NCBI GenBank assembly: GCA_019694455.1 | Contig: JAIBBY010000005.1 | Coordinates: forward strand, 62,001-126,000 | From: Pirellulales bacterium | GTDB lineage: Bacteria > Planctomycetota > Planctomycetia > Pirellulales > JAEUIK01 | Reading direction: 5' to 3' | DNA length: 64,000 nucleotides | In this document: positions 9,448 through 18,534 of the stretch, piece after piece | How the letters are laid out: the number at the start of each line of letters is the position of its first letter | Numbering within the stretch: the first letter of the stretch is position 1 | The notes under the pieces: model-generated | The model's database searches: none | What the model saw: the letters and a program-made list of their open reading frames with translations, nothing else | Told to the model about the DNA's origin: nothing | Program-made: the position numbers and the translations under genes

Positions 9448-10674
9448 GTGTCGCGTTGGTTGACGCTCGTCATCATGTTGTTGGTGGTTGGCGCCATTGG
9501 CGTTGCCGCATGGCGTTATCGCGCTGGTCGCGACATCTCGCCAGAGAACCAGGCGGCGCGCGAGGCAGCCGTGCAAGGCATGCCTACCAAGCGAGATTCG
9601 ATCGCCGCGCTGGGTCGACTGCTCCCCAAGGGAGGCGTGATCGACGTCGGCGCGCTGGCCGGTTCACGCGTGGGCCAAATCTTAGTCGCCGAGGGTCAAA
9701 CCGTCGCCTCCGGCGATCCACTGGCGCATATGCAAGAGCATGCGCTGCGGGAGACAGAATTGGCCTTTGCACGGACGCAGCTTGCCGAGGCGGAAGAGAA
9801 GCTCAAGGCGGAACTTGCCTACGCTGAGTCGGTGGTGCGCGAATCGCAGATTGGTTTAGAGCAGTCCAAGCTGCAGGTGAACCAGGTAGCGATGCAGCAA
9901 AAGAAGGTGGAGCAGTTGGCCGCCAGCGCCGAATTGGCCAACAAGAATCTCGAACGCTTGACGGGCTTGAGTGAACGTGTCGTGTCTGCACAGCAACACG
10001 AGGAAGCTGAGTTGCGAGCGCAGCAGGCGCGCATGGAACTTGCCGCAGCGAAGGAACAGCTTGAGCAATCGCACACGTCTCAGCAATTGGCGGTGGTAGG
10101 CGCCAAAGCTCGTTTGGCGGCAGCGCAGGTCAAACTCGACCGCACGCCCGCGGCTGCGCCGCTGGAATCACTGCGGCAGGGAGTGAAACTGGCGGAGCTG
10201 AAATTGGAACAATCGATCGTTCGCGCGCCGATCGACGGCCGCGTGCTGCGGATCTTGCTGCAACCGGGCGAAGTGGTCGGACAACAACCAATCATGCAGT
10301 TGGGCGCCGTGCAGCAGATGGAGGTGGTAGCGGAAGTTTACGAAACCGACATTGGCCTGATTCGATCGGGCCAGCGGGCGCTCATCACGAGCCCCGCGCT
10401 ACCCGAAAAGCTTGACGGCACAGTCGAGCAGATTGGCACAATGGTCGCGCAGAACGAGGTCATGAGCCTTGATCCGGCGTCCCGGGCCGATGTTCGCGTG
10501 GTGCCGGTGCATATTCGATTGGAGAACAGCGAAGCAGCCGCGCGGCTGGTGAATCTGCAGGTGGACGTGTTGATCCAGGTCGAAGCGACGCCTGCCAGTG
10601 GCAACGAACGCGTGGGGTCGGCACTTCATACGCCATCGTCCGAATCTCAATACGCACGCGCGCCCGTCGAGTGA
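9448..10674 (+). CDS. DevB/HlyD-type membrane fusion protein of an ABC exporter
   Basis: This 408-aa periplasmic adaptor is anchored by one N-terminal helix (LTLVIMLLVVGAIGVAAW). It has a biotinyl-lipoyl-like beta hairpin (VGQILVAEGQTVASGDPLAHM), a long Glu/Gln/Ala coiled coil at about residues 100-250, and a second lipoyl half (ARIDGRVL-like APIDGRVLRILLQPGEVVG). That is the layout of HlyD/DevB adaptors that link an inner-membrane ABC transporter to an outer-membrane exit duct. The GTG at 9448 is preferred because GTGGAG lies 7 bases before it; a TTG at 9433 is possible. Its stop overlaps the next start (GTGA), so it is coupled to the permease. Confidence 0.88.
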   Translation: MSRWLTLVIMLLVVGAIGVAAWRYRAGRDISPENQAAREAAVQGMPTKRDSIAALGRLLPKGGVIDVGALAGSRVGQILVAEGQTVASGDPLAHMQEHALRETELAFARTQLAEAEEKLKAELAYAESVVRESQIGLEQSKLQVNQVAMQQKKVEQLAASAELANKNLERLTGLSERVVSAQQHEEAELRAQQARMELAAAKEQLEQSHTSQQLAVVGAKARLAAAQVKLDRTPAAAPLESLRQGVKLAELKLEQSIVRAPIDGRVLRILLQPGEVVGQQPIMQLGAVQQMEVVAEVYETDIGLIRSGQRALITSPALPEKLDGTVEQIGTMVAQNEVMSLDPASRADVRVVPVHIRLENSEAAARLVNLQVDVLIQVEATPASGNERVGSALHTPSSESQYARAPVE

Positions 10675-11801
10675 AAACGCCGCTTGCCTGGCACAACTTG
10701 ATCCACGATTGGCTGCGAACGCTGGTGGCACTGGCGGGCGTGGGATTTGCGGTGGTGCTGATCTTTTTGCAGCTTGGCTTCTACGGTTCAGTGCTGGAGA
10801 CCGCCACGCTGATCTATTCGCGATTGAATTACGACTTGCTGCTTCGCTCGCGCGAGTATCTGCATGTATCGCGACCAGGCGCATTTCCGCGGGTGCGGCT
10901 GTATCAAGCGTTGGGGCTTGTAGAGGTGTCGTCGGTGGCGACGCTGGAAGTGGGATATGTTGCCTGGCGTAACCCGGATACAAATCAGCGCCGCGCGATC
11001 TTGGTGATGGCGTTTCCGCCGGACGAGCGCGTGTTCACGTTGCCCCAGATTGAACGGCAACAATCGGCGCTACAAGAGACGGGCAATGTGTTGCTCGATC
11101 GGCGCAGCCGTCCAGAATTTGGGCCGCAGTCGATTGGCGTGTCGACCGATGTGGGACGGCAGCGGCTACGAATTGCCGGCCTATTCGACATGGGGACTGG
11201 TTTTGCAGCCGATGGAGCGATTCTGACGGGAGAGGGAACCTACCGGCGATTGTTTCCGGGGCGCCCGACGACCGATACGAGTCTGGGACTGATTCGACTG
11301 CGCAGCGGCGACGACCCTGTCGCCGTGCGAAACCAGCTTGCCGCGATTCTTCCGCCCGATGTGGAAGCGCTGACTCGGGCCGAAATTGAGCGGCAGGAGC
11401 AGCGACATTGGACGACGCAAACCTCAGTGGGAGTGGTGCTGGGCACGGGGGTGGTCGTGGCGGTGATCGTGGGAGTGGCGATCGTCTATCAAGTGCTAGC
11501 GAGCAGCATCTCGGCGCATATGGCGGAGTACGCCACGCTGAAGGCGATTGGCTACAGTTCACCGTCCATGTCGTGGATGGTGATACAGCAGGCGTTGATC
11601 CTGGCGGTGATTGGGTTTGTGCCGGGGTTGGTGGTGGCGCAGATCTTGTATTGGGTCACGCGAGCTTGGGCGCATATTCCGGTGGATATGACATGGAGCC
11701 GGATTGCGGCCGTGCTGTGCGGATCGCTAGCCATGTGTTCGTTGGCGGCGGTGTTGTCGCTGCGCAAAGTGTATTCGGCCGACCCGGCGGAGCTGTTCTG
11801 A
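10671..11801 (+). CDS. DevC-type ABC exporter permease (first copy)
   Basis: This 376-aa permease has the FtsX/MacB-like layout used by DevC: one N-terminal transmembrane helix, a periplasmic domain of about 200 residues, then three C-terminal helices with VGVAIVYQVLASSISAHMAEYATLKAIGYS, the conserved DevC stretch, and LRKVYSADPAELF at the end. The start GTG overlaps the preceding stop by 4 bases. A second, diverged copy follows 39 bases downstream, so the transporter is probably a permease heterodimer. Confidence 0.88.
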   Translation: MKTPLAWHNLIHDWLRTLVALAGVGFAVVLIFLQLGFYGSVLETATLIYSRLNYDLLLRSREYLHVSRPGAFPRVRLYQALGLVEVSSVATLEVGYVAWRNPDTNQRRAILVMAFPPDERVFTLPQIERQQSALQETGNVLLDRRSRPEFGPQSIGVSTDVGRQRLRIAGLFDMGTGFAADGAILTGEGTYRRLFPGRPTTDTSLGLIRLRSGDDPVAVRNQLAAILPPDVEALTRAEIERQEQRHWTTQTSVGVVLGTGVVVAVIVGVAIVYQVLASSISAHMAEYATLKAIGYSSPSMSWMVIQQALILAVIGFVPGLVVAQILYWVTRAWAHIPVDMTWSRIAAVLCGSLAMCSLAAVLSLRKVYSADPAELF

Positions 11802-11840
11802 ACCCTTGCGCCGCGCGAGCGCGATTCGCGGAGCCAACGC

Positions 11841-13001
11841 TTGAAGAGACCTCGAACCAATCTGGCTTGGAGCAATCTGACACATAGTTGGCGTACGTTG
11901 GCGTTGGCCGTTTTCGGCATTGGCTTCGCCGTGCTGCTGATGACCATGCAGATTGGCTTTCGCAACGCAATGCTCGATAGCACGGTAGCCGCCATCGAGC
12001 AGTTGAACGCCGATCTCGTGATCACCAGCACCGCGCGTTACGCGTTCGGCGTGCCAGAGCGATTTTCGCGACGCCGATTGCAGCAATCGTTGGCCATGGA
12101 GGGCGTGGCGGCTGCTTATCCCCTGTATGTCGAGACGAGAACGGCGATGTTGGAGAACAGCGCTACTGGCATCGGACATCCAATTAGGGTGTTCGCGTTC
12201 GAGCCGAACGATCCGGTGTTTCGTTTGCCAGAGATTCGCGAGCAACAAAGCGCGCTCGCCACGCTCAACACAGCGCTGTTCGACATCAAATCGAAGCGCG
12301 AATACGGCGCCATGGACACGGGAACTCAAACGGATTTGAGCGGTCGAACGATTCGAATTGTGGGCACATTCGCGCTCGGCACCGACTTTGCCAACGACGG
12401 CAACTTGATGATTGGCGCCAGGTCCATGGCGGCGATTTTTCGCCGTCCCCGCGCAGGTCAGGATGGGATGGGAGAAGTCGACATTGGGTTGATACGATTG
12501 AAAGAGCCAGGGCAAGCCCATGTGTTACAGGCACGCTTGTTGGAGGTTCTGCCCGACGACGTCAATGTGCTGACTCGGGCCGGCTTTGGCCGGCAAGAGC
12601 GCCAGTTCTGGCAACGAAGCACTCCGGTGGGGTTTGTCTTTGGCTTGGGGACCGTGATGGGCTTTTTGGTGGGAATCATCTTCTGCTATCAAATTCTGTA
12701 TTCCGATATTTCAGACCATCTGGCGGAGTTCGCCACCTTGAAGGCAATGGGGTATTCGAAGGGTTACTTCGTCGGAGTGGTGTTTCAAGAGGCGCTGCTC
12801 TTGGCACTATTTGGGTTTGCGCCGGGAATCGCGGTGGCCGGAATATTGTATTGGATCTTGGGAAGTATGACGGGGCTATTGTTGGATTTAACCGTGCCGC
12901 GTGCGCTGCTCATTCTCGCACTGACCTTGGGCATGTGCCTGGCGTCGGCGGCGCTGGCGGTGCGAAAGGTGCTCTCCAGCGACCCCGCGGAGTTGTTTTG
13001 A
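11841..13001 (+). CDS. DevC-type ABC exporter permease (second copy)
   Basis: The 386-aa protein is homologous to the preceding permease along its whole length. It shares RTNLAWSNLTHSWRTLAL at the N-terminus, a large periplasmic domain, YSDISDHLAEFATLKAMGYSKG and the terminal VRKVLSSDPAELF. The start is TTG with GGAG upstream. The stop overlaps the ATPase start (TGATG). Two non-identical permeases suggest an asymmetric membrane dimer, unlike the single DevC of Anabaena. Confidence 0.88.
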   Translation: MKRPRTNLAWSNLTHSWRTLALAVFGIGFAVLLMTMQIGFRNAMLDSTVAAIEQLNADLVITSTARYAFGVPERFSRRRLQQSLAMEGVAAAYPLYVETRTAMLENSATGIGHPIRVFAFEPNDPVFRLPEIREQQSALATLNTALFDIKSKREYGAMDTGTQTDLSGRTIRIVGTFALGTDFANDGNLMIGARSMAAIFRRPRAGQDGMGEVDIGLIRLKEPGQAHVLQARLLEVLPDDVNVLTRAGFGRQERQFWQRSTPVGFVFGLGTVMGFLVGIIFCYQILYSDISDHLAEFATLKAMGYSKGYFVGVVFQEALLLALFGFAPGIAVAGILYWILGSMTGLLLDLTVPRALLILALTLGMCLASAALAVRKVLSSDPAELF

Positions 13002-14167
13002 TGGCAGTGTCATTCAATGAATCGTTTATTGTGCCGTCAGCGACCACCGGCGCAGCTTCCCGAGCTTTGCGGCCGAGCGAGGCGCCAAGCGTCGCTGTGC
13101 GCGGGCTGAATCACAGCTATGGCGACGGCGAGCTTGCCAAGCAAGTGCTGTTTGACAATCAGTTGGAGCTTTTGCCGGGTGAGATCGTCATCATGACGGG
13201 GCCTTCGGGTTCGGGAAAAACCACCTTGCTCACGTTGATTGGCGGACTGCGGAGCGTGCAGCAAGGTTCGTTGCTAGTGCTTGGATCGGAAATGCGAGAC
13301 CTGGACGAGGCGGATCTGACGCGAGTGCGGCGCAAAATCGGCTTCATCTTTCAGGCGCATAATTTGTTCGAGTCGCTGACCGCATTTCAGAATGTGCGGA
13401 TGGCGCTGGAACTGGAGCCGCGCACGGCGGAGGAAATGAAGCGCCGCTGCATTGAGCTGCTGACGCAATTGGGGTTGGGACAGCGGCTCGATCACAAGCC
13501 GGCGGCGCTCTCTGGCGGACAGCGGCAGCGCGTGGCCATAGCGCGGGCGCTGGCGAGCTCACCTCGCTTGATCTTGGCCGACGAACCGACAGCCGCACTG
13601 GATCGTCAATCGGGGCGCGACGTGATTCAACTGTTTCAGGACGTGGCTGAGCGGCTAAAGACCACGATCTTAATCGTGACGCACGACAATCGCATACTAG
13701 ACGCCGCGCATCGCATCGTGAATATGGTCGATGGCCGCATTATCTCGAACGTGCATGTGAAAGAATCGGCGGAGATTGTGGCGTTCTTGCGGCGCTGCCC
13801 TTTGTTCAACACGCTGACGCCGGGACAGATCGGCACCATGGCCGACGAAGTGGCCTACGAGCGGCATCCGGCAGGAACGACCATTGTGCGCAAGGGAGAT
13901 CCTGGGGACAAATTTTATGTAATCAAGAGCGGCACAATCAAAATCGTGGACCGAGAAAAGCTCGGCGCCGAGCAGGAACCGCACCTCAAGAGCGGAGAGT
14001 TTTTTGGCGAAGTGGCGCTCATGACGGGCGAGCCACGCAATGCGACCGTAATCGCCGAAACCGACGCGGAGTTGTACTCGCTGGGCAAGTCGGAGTTCGC
14101 CGCGGTGCTTAAGGGGAGCGAAACGTTCGAAGAGGAGTTTCGCAAGGTCGTCTTTGAACGACAGTGA
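13001..14167 (+). CDS. DevA-type ABC exporter ATPase fused to a cyclic-nucleotide-binding domain
   Basis: The 388-aa protein has two parts. Residues 30-245 form an ABC ATPase: Walker [10 protein letters not shown] at about 67-75, Q-loop FIFQAHNLF, signature LSGGQRQR, Walker [13 protein letters not shown] and the H-loop His in VTHD. Residues 260-385 form a CRP/PKA-type cNMP-binding domain with a phosphate-binding cassette [19 protein letters not shown] that keeps the key Glu and Arg. The ATPase powers export by the two permeases; the second domain suggests gating by cAMP, cGMP or c-di-GMP-like ligands. The ATG overlaps the preceding stop. Fusion of these domains is uncommon. Confidence 0.9.
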   Translation: MAVSFNESFIVPSATTGAASRALRPSEAPSVAVRGLNHSYGDGELAKQVLFDNQLELLPGEIVIMTGPSGSGKTTLLTLIGGLRSVQQGSLLVLGSEMRDLDEADLTRVRRKIGFIFQAHNLFESLTAFQNVRMALELEPRTAEEMKRRCIELLTQLGLGQRLDHKPAALSGGQRQRVAIARALASSPRLILADEPTAALDRQSGRDVIQLFQDVAERLKTTILIVTHDNRILDAAHRIVNMVDGRIISNVHVKESAEIVAFLRRCPLFNTLTPGQIGTMADEVAYERHPAGTTIVRKGDPGDKFYVIKSGTIKIVDREKLGAEQEPHLKSGEFFGEVALMTGEPRNATVIAETDAELYSLGKSEFAAVLKGSETFEEEFRKVVFERQ

Positions 14168-14184
14168 TGACGCGCTGCGGGTGT

Positions 14185-15351
14185 TTACGGCAGTTTTTGG
14201 GCCAGCAGCCAGTTTTCCAGGTTCACCTGTTCAACAAACGGCGCTCGCAGTAGGACGGCGCGGCTCGATAAGACCTTGTTCAGCCATTGCCGGCGCACAA
14301 TGCGCGAGATGGCGCGGCGGCCTAGCCGCGCGGGCGAGCGGCCACGGAGTTGCAGGCTGACGTTATCGCTCAACCGCTGAAATGTCGCAGGCACCAGATT
14401 AGGATCGGGGCCGACGTGAATGACGGTTTCGACGCCGGCGGCGAGTGTCTCGCAGACCACGTCCCAGAGCCGCTGGGGATGATCGATCCACTTGTTGAGG
14501 ATCTCGCGGCTGTTGTAGTCGTTGTAACTGGCCTTGCCGGTGACCATGGAAATGACGGGGGGCTTGGGTTCAACAAACCCGCCGGGCATGGTGTGCTGGA
14601 TGACGGCCGCTCGGTTTGGCAAGCCAGCCTGCCAGAGGATCGGCGTGTGCAAAGGCGGCCAACGATGATCGTTCTTGCGAAGGTGCACCTGATCGGAGAC
14701 CTTTTCTTTCATACGTTGTTTGAACCGGTCGACAGTGGAACCTTGGCCGAGCAATAGCAATGTGTTGGGAGAGAGCAAGGCCGAAATGCCGATAATACCT
14801 TGCCCTTCGGTATTGATTTCAAGGCAGAGCCGTTGCACCGCGTCGTAACTGAGCTCGGCGCCGCGCGAGAAGAGCACGCCCATGGTGCAATCTCTAGCCA
14901 GTTCGACGCATTCGCGGGCCAACGACAGCGGCGGCTCAAGAATGTGCTGAGCCTTGTAAACACCGCAGGCAATCAATGCGGCGACTTCGCCAAGGCTGTA
15001 GCCGAAGCTGACTTTGGCTTTTGTCCAGTGGACGTCGAAGAACCGCTCCAGTATTTCAAGCTGGGCCAACTCCATCGCCACAATCAGGCCGATATCCTCG
15101 CCAAACGATTCGAGGGTTGATTCGCGTTGATCACGAACGCGGGCGACAAGGTCGAGCTTTTCGTGCGTCGATTCGCTGGTGATATCCGACAGCTCACGCA
15201 AATGACGTTCGACGATCGGACCATATGCCGCATGATTGAGGAACTCAGTGCTGCGGCCGAGGTTGGTGACATTGTATCCGCGAAAGGCGATGGCGCCGGT
15301 TTTCAAGCGGTCGCGCAAGTCGTTCGGCGTTACCCAGTTGATGCGGTCCAA
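14185..15351 (-). CDS. FabD-like acyltransferase domain protein
   Basis: The protein has 388 residues from the TTG at 15351. It contains FGYSLGEVAAL, the GxSxG nucleophile elbow of malonyl-CoA:ACP transacylases and polyketide AT domains (Ser119), and a later PPLHTPI that could supply the catalytic His. The C-terminus is Arg-rich. The frame stays open upstream to a stop at about 15511 with protein-like sequence (FLEILDRLTDFIFCQQG) but no ATG, GTG or TTG, so the true start may be a rarer codon. It is convergent with the exporter operon and divergent from an SDR gene. It probably loads acyl or malonyl units onto a carrier protein. Confidence 0.78.
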   Translation of the reverse strand: MDRINWVTPNDLRDRLKTGAIAFRGYNVTNLGRSTEFLNHAAYGPIVERHLRELSDITSESTHEKLDLVARVRDQRESTLESFGEDIGLIVAMELAQLEILERFFDVHWTKAKVSFGYSLGEVAALIACGVYKAQHILEPPLSLARECVELARDCTMGVLFSRGAELSYDAVQRLCLEINTEGQGIIGISALLSPNTLLLLGQGSTVDRFKQRMKEKVSDQVHLRKNDHRWPPLHTPILWQAGLPNRAAVIQHTMPGGFVEPKPPVISMVTGKASYNDYNSREILNKWIDHPQRLWDVVCETLAAGVETVIHVGPDPNLVPATFQRLSDNVSLQLRGRSPARLGRRAISRIVRRQWLNKVLSSRAVLLRAPFVEQVNLENWLLAQKLP

Positions 15352-15583
15352 GGCAGCGGCTGTCCCTTGCTGGCAAAATATGAAGTCGGTGAGCCGGTCC
15401 AGTATTTCTAGAAAGATAGCAGACGAAAAGCCGTCTTGCGGGAATAAACTGGCCGGTTGAGCAGCGACACGCTGGGGAGTAGAACACGAAGGCTGCTAAA
15501 TCTCGATGTTTTTGGGCGCCTTGGTCGATGGGGCCATTGTTCGGCGCTTGGCCGGAAATCCACAACTGGGCAGCGGATGGTCC

Positions 15584-16339
15584 ATGGAATTACTTGGCAG
15601 AATCGCGGTCGTTACAGGTTCAAGCAGCGGCATTGGGCGGGCAGTCGCGTTGGAACTGGCCCGCGCCGGAGCGGATGTTTTGATTCACGCCCGTGAGTCA
15701 TGGGAGGCGGCCGAGGAGACTGCCCGTTCCGTGGCAGCGTTGGGGCGCCAAGCAACCGTGGTCTTAGCGGACCTGGCTCGCCACGGCGACCAAGACGCAT
15801 TGGTGGAGGCGGCTTATCAGTGGCGCGGCGAAGTCGATGCGTGGGTGAACAATGCGGGCGCCGATGTGTTGACCGGCGACGGCGCCGGATGGGGCTTTGA
15901 ACAGAAGCTGGAAGCGGTTTGGCAGGTCGACGTGACGGCGACAATGCGCCTGACGCGAGCCATTGGCGAGCGGATGAAGACGCGCGGGCATGGCGCAATC
16001 ATCAACATCGGCTGGGACCAGGCGACCCAAGGCATGGCGGGGGACAGTGGTGAGTTGTTCGCTGCCAGCAAAGGGGCCATTATGGCGTTTTCGAAAAGCG
16101 CTGCCCTATCGTTGGCGCCTCAAGTGCGTGTGAATTGCGTGGCGCCGGGCTGGGTCAAGACAGCCTGGGGAGAACAAGCCAGCGAGGCGTGGCAGAAGCG
16201 CGCGGTTCGCGAGTCGCAACTTGGCCGCTGGGGGTCGCCAGAGGACGTGGCAAGGGCAGCTCGCTTTTTGGCGTCACCAGAGTCGAGCTTTCTCACCGGG
16301 CAGGTAATCAACGTGAACGGCGGCTTCAGGCCGCGCTAG
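15584..16339 (+). CDS. SDR family oxidoreductase lacking the usual catalytic Tyr
   Basis: This 251-aa classical-type short-chain dehydrogenase has TGSSSGIGRA for NAD(P) binding, NNAG, and a C-terminal VINVNGGF. The YxxxK site reads FAASK, with Phe at residue 159 and Lys at 163. The usual Ser of the active site falls in IINIGWDQA and is also missing. FabG-like ketoreduction by the standard mechanism is therefore doubtful; it could be inactive, structural, or use another acid. A longer frame from 15506 exists, but MELLGRIAVVTG is the natural start. It overlaps the convergent acyltransferase gene by 14 bases. Confidence 0.87.
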   Translation: MELLGRIAVVTGSSSGIGRAVALELARAGADVLIHARESWEAAEETARSVAALGRQATVVLADLARHGDQDALVEAAYQWRGEVDAWVNNAGADVLTGDGAGWGFEQKLEAVWQVDVTATMRLTRAIGERMKTRGHGAIINIGWDQATQGMAGDSGELFAASKGAIMAFSKSAALSLAPQVRVNCVAPGWVKTAWGEQASEAWQKRAVRESQLGRWGSPEDVARAARFLASPESSFLTGQVINVNGGFRPR

Positions 16340-17258
16340 CCGGCCGAGACTGCAGCTTGGTTCGCGGTTTGCGGTGATCCTTCCAACGGCGGTGCAACCA
16401 CCAGTATTGCTCGGGCGCCTCCCGAATCATGGATTCGAGCTGTGTGCTGTACCATTGAGTCAGTGGCCGCACGCCGACAATCTCGCTTTCAGCCTGAGGA
16501 TCGAGCCAGGAATGAATCGTGAGCTCGTAATGCAGCGGCCGGCCTAGTCGCCGCGCGCAGCCAACAACGAGATGTGCGTTGTGCTCCATCGCCAAGAGCG
16601 CAATGGCCTTATGCGCCGAGGCGGGTCGGCCGAAGAATTCGATCCAGCAGCCCTTGGTTCCGGCATATTGATCGGCCAGAAAATTCATCGTGCCACCGGC
16701 CTGGAGAACCGTGAGGATTTGATCGTAGCCTCCTTTCTTGGGAACGATAAACTGACCTGTGAGTCCGCGAAAACGATTCAGGAAGTCGTCGAGATAGGGA
16801 TTGTCGAGGGTGCGGGCGACCGAATAGGTGGGGAATCCGAGCACCCCCAGGATATAGCCGGCGAGCTCGAAGTTGCCGTGATGCGCTGTGACCATCATCA
16901 CCGGGCGATCGGAGAGCAGCCGCTGGACTGCGGGTCGAGAGTTGCGCAATTGGGCGAACTCGCGCCAATTGGTATCGTGGATCTTGCGCGGAATGTGGGC
17001 GATTTCGGCGACAAACAAAAACAAGTGCCGCCACATGAGGCGGGAGACTCGCTTGCGGCGATCCGGAGACCAGTTTGGGTAGGCGTGCGCCAAGTTCTCG
17101 TCGATGAGCTTAGCCCGCATTCGGAAGACGCCACCCACCAACCAACCTAGCCAATCAGCGGCCTGCGCGCAGGATTCCAAAGGCAGGGCCTGTACCAAGC
17201 AAATCGCCAGCCGCACGGCGACGTAACCGAGCCATTGCAGCCAAGTGCCTCGCGGCAT
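16326..17258 (-). CDS. LpxL/HtrB-family lysophospholipid acyltransferase
   Basis: The 310-aa protein belongs to the lipid A late acyltransferase family: an N-terminal membrane anchor (about residues 8-27), the HHGNFE catalytic box with the H-x4-E pair at H126/E131, and conserved PEQYWWLHRRWK near the C-terminus. It would transfer an acyl chain to a lipid acceptor at the inner membrane. Related proteins in non-lipid-A contexts acylate ornithine lipids or glycolipids, so the acceptor is open. It converges with the SDR gene (14-base overlap) and lies next to the FabD-like and DevBCA genes. Confidence 0.9.
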   Translation of the reverse strand: MPRGTWLQWLGYVAVRLAICLVQALPLESCAQAADWLGWLVGGVFRMRAKLIDENLAHAYPNWSPDRRKRVSRLMWRHLFLFVAEIAHIPRKIHDTNWREFAQLRNSRPAVQRLLSDRPVMMVTAHHGNFELAGYILGVLGFPTYSVARTLDNPYLDDFLNRFRGLTGQFIVPKKGGYDQILTVLQAGGTMNFLADQYAGTKGCWIEFFGRPASAHKAIALLAMEHNAHLVVGCARRLGRPLHYELTIHSWLDPQAESEIVGVRPLTQWYSTQLESMIREAPEQYWWLHRRWKDHRKPRTKLQSRPASAA

Positions 17259-17343
17259 CGTGTCCCTCCCTGGAACCAGTGCGGATCGTCAGAACGAGAT
17301 TTTCGCAGGGAAGGCCCGATGCTCAAAGAGCGGTTTCGAAACG

Positions 17344-18432
17344 CTATTTGGCCTTGATTTTCCGCGCCTTGAGCGATGGATCGGATGCGAGCGGCAACTT
17401 TACCGGTCGACCGAGTTCGGCTGATTTGTAGATTGCCAGGATGATCTCAACAGACCGGCGGCCTTCGGGACCATCAACCTCCGGTCGTGTGCCTTTGTCG
17501 ATCGCGGCGCAGACGTCCCGAAACTGCAGGGCATGGCCGTGATGGCCGATGGCCGTGGGGTCGCTGGCGCCGCCACCTGTGCTGTGCGACTCTTCCATGC
17601 GCCGGCGCACTTGGGCGTCGCGCCGCCCAGCCTTGGCGAAGTCCCATTTGACAATGTCTTCTTCTTCCATCACCGCGGATCCGGCGGAGCCGTGTATCTC
17701 GATCCGCTTGAGATACCCCGGATAGGCTGCGGTGCTCGCCTCAATAACGCCCAGCGCGCCATTGGCAAAGCGCACCGTGGCCACGGCAGCGTCTTCGACC
17801 GCAATGCGCTCATGAGCTAACGTGCCGGTCATCGCGCTGACTTCGATCACCGGCCCCATGAACCAAGTGAGCAGATCGACGCTGTGAATGGCCTGATTCA
17901 TCAGCGCGCCGCCGCCATCCAATTCCCAAGTGCCGCGCCAAGCTCCGCTGTCGTAATACGACTGAGGACGAAACCATTTGACATAGGCGTCGCCAAGCGT
18001 AAGCCGTCCGAAACGTTGCTCGGAGATGGCGCGCTTGATTTCGATACATGATTCATGGAAGCGCGAGGGAAACACCGTGGAGACGTGTACGCCCGCCTTG
18101 TCGCAAGCGTTGATGATTTGATCGCAGCGCTTGAGAGTGATTTCGAGCGGCTTTTCGACGATGACATGCTTGCCCGCCTTGGCTGCGGCGACGGCGGGCT
18201 CTAAATGCGCTCCACTAGGCGTGCCAATCGTGACGATCGTGACCGCCGGATCAGCAAGCATTTCATCGAGTCGATGGTAAGCGCGGCAACCGGTGGCTTG
18301 AGCCAGCCGATCCGCGGCGGCAGGGACGGCGTCGAAACACGCAACCAATTTGGCGCCGCGAATATCGCGAATCGCCTTGGCATGAAAGTTTGAGATCATG
18401 CCACAGCCAATTACGCCAAAGCCATGTGCCAT
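17344..18432 (-). CDS. Gfo/Idh/MocA family oxidoreductase
   Basis: The 362-aa NAD(P)-dependent sugar-type dehydrogenase has an N-terminal Rossmann fold (GFGVIGCGMISNFHAKAI), the EKPLEIT motif with the conserved Lys, and an alpha/beta C-domain containing GGGALMNQAIHSVDLLTWFMG, where the catalytic His lies. Such enzymes oxidise or reduce hydroxyls of sugars, inositols and their derivatives. The ATG is preceded by GGGAGAAGAG and a good promoter about 40 bases upstream, so it is probably a single-gene unit. Planctomycetes carry many paralogues; the substrate cannot be named. Confidence 0.92.
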   Translation of the reverse strand: MAHGFGVIGCGMISNFHAKAIRDIRGAKLVACFDAVPAAADRLAQATGCRAYHRLDEMLADPAVTIVTIGTPSGAHLEPAVAAAKAGKHVIVEKPLEITLKRCDQIINACDKAGVHVSTVFPSRFHESCIEIKRAISEQRFGRLTLGDAYVKWFRPQSYYDSGAWRGTWELDGGGALMNQAIHSVDLLTWFMGPVIEVSAMTGTLAHERIAVEDAAVATVRFANGALGVIEASTAAYPGYLKRIEIHGSAGSAVMEEEDIVKWDFAKAGRRDAQVRRRMEESHSTGGGASDPTAIGHHGHALQFRDVCAAIDKGTRPEVDGPEGRRSVEIILAIYKSAELGRPVKLPLASDPSLKARKIKAK

Positions 18433-18470
18433 TGCAACTCTTCTCCCATACCGATATGTCCAAGACGCGG

Positions 18471-18499
18471 ATTATAGGCATTCGCGGCAGCCGGGTGAA
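18471..18499 (-). promoter_or_regulatory. Sigma-70-type promoter of the Gfo/Idh gene
   Basis: On the minus strand TTCACC (18494-18499) and TATAAT (18471-18476) are spaced by 17 bases. The -10 is a perfect match and the -35 matches 4 of 6. Transcription would start near 18464, giving a leader of about 32 bases before the ATG at 18432. Confidence 0.65.
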
Positions 18500-18534
18500 C
18501 ATCGCAAGGCGCGCCGCGAATGGCATGTGTCGAG

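Noticed and set aside
9268-9576. N-terminal extension of the 1296-aa protein
   Set aside because: It overlaps the divergent fusion-protein gene, is low in hydrophobic pattern and lacks a ribosome-binding site; the ATG at 9267 is natural.
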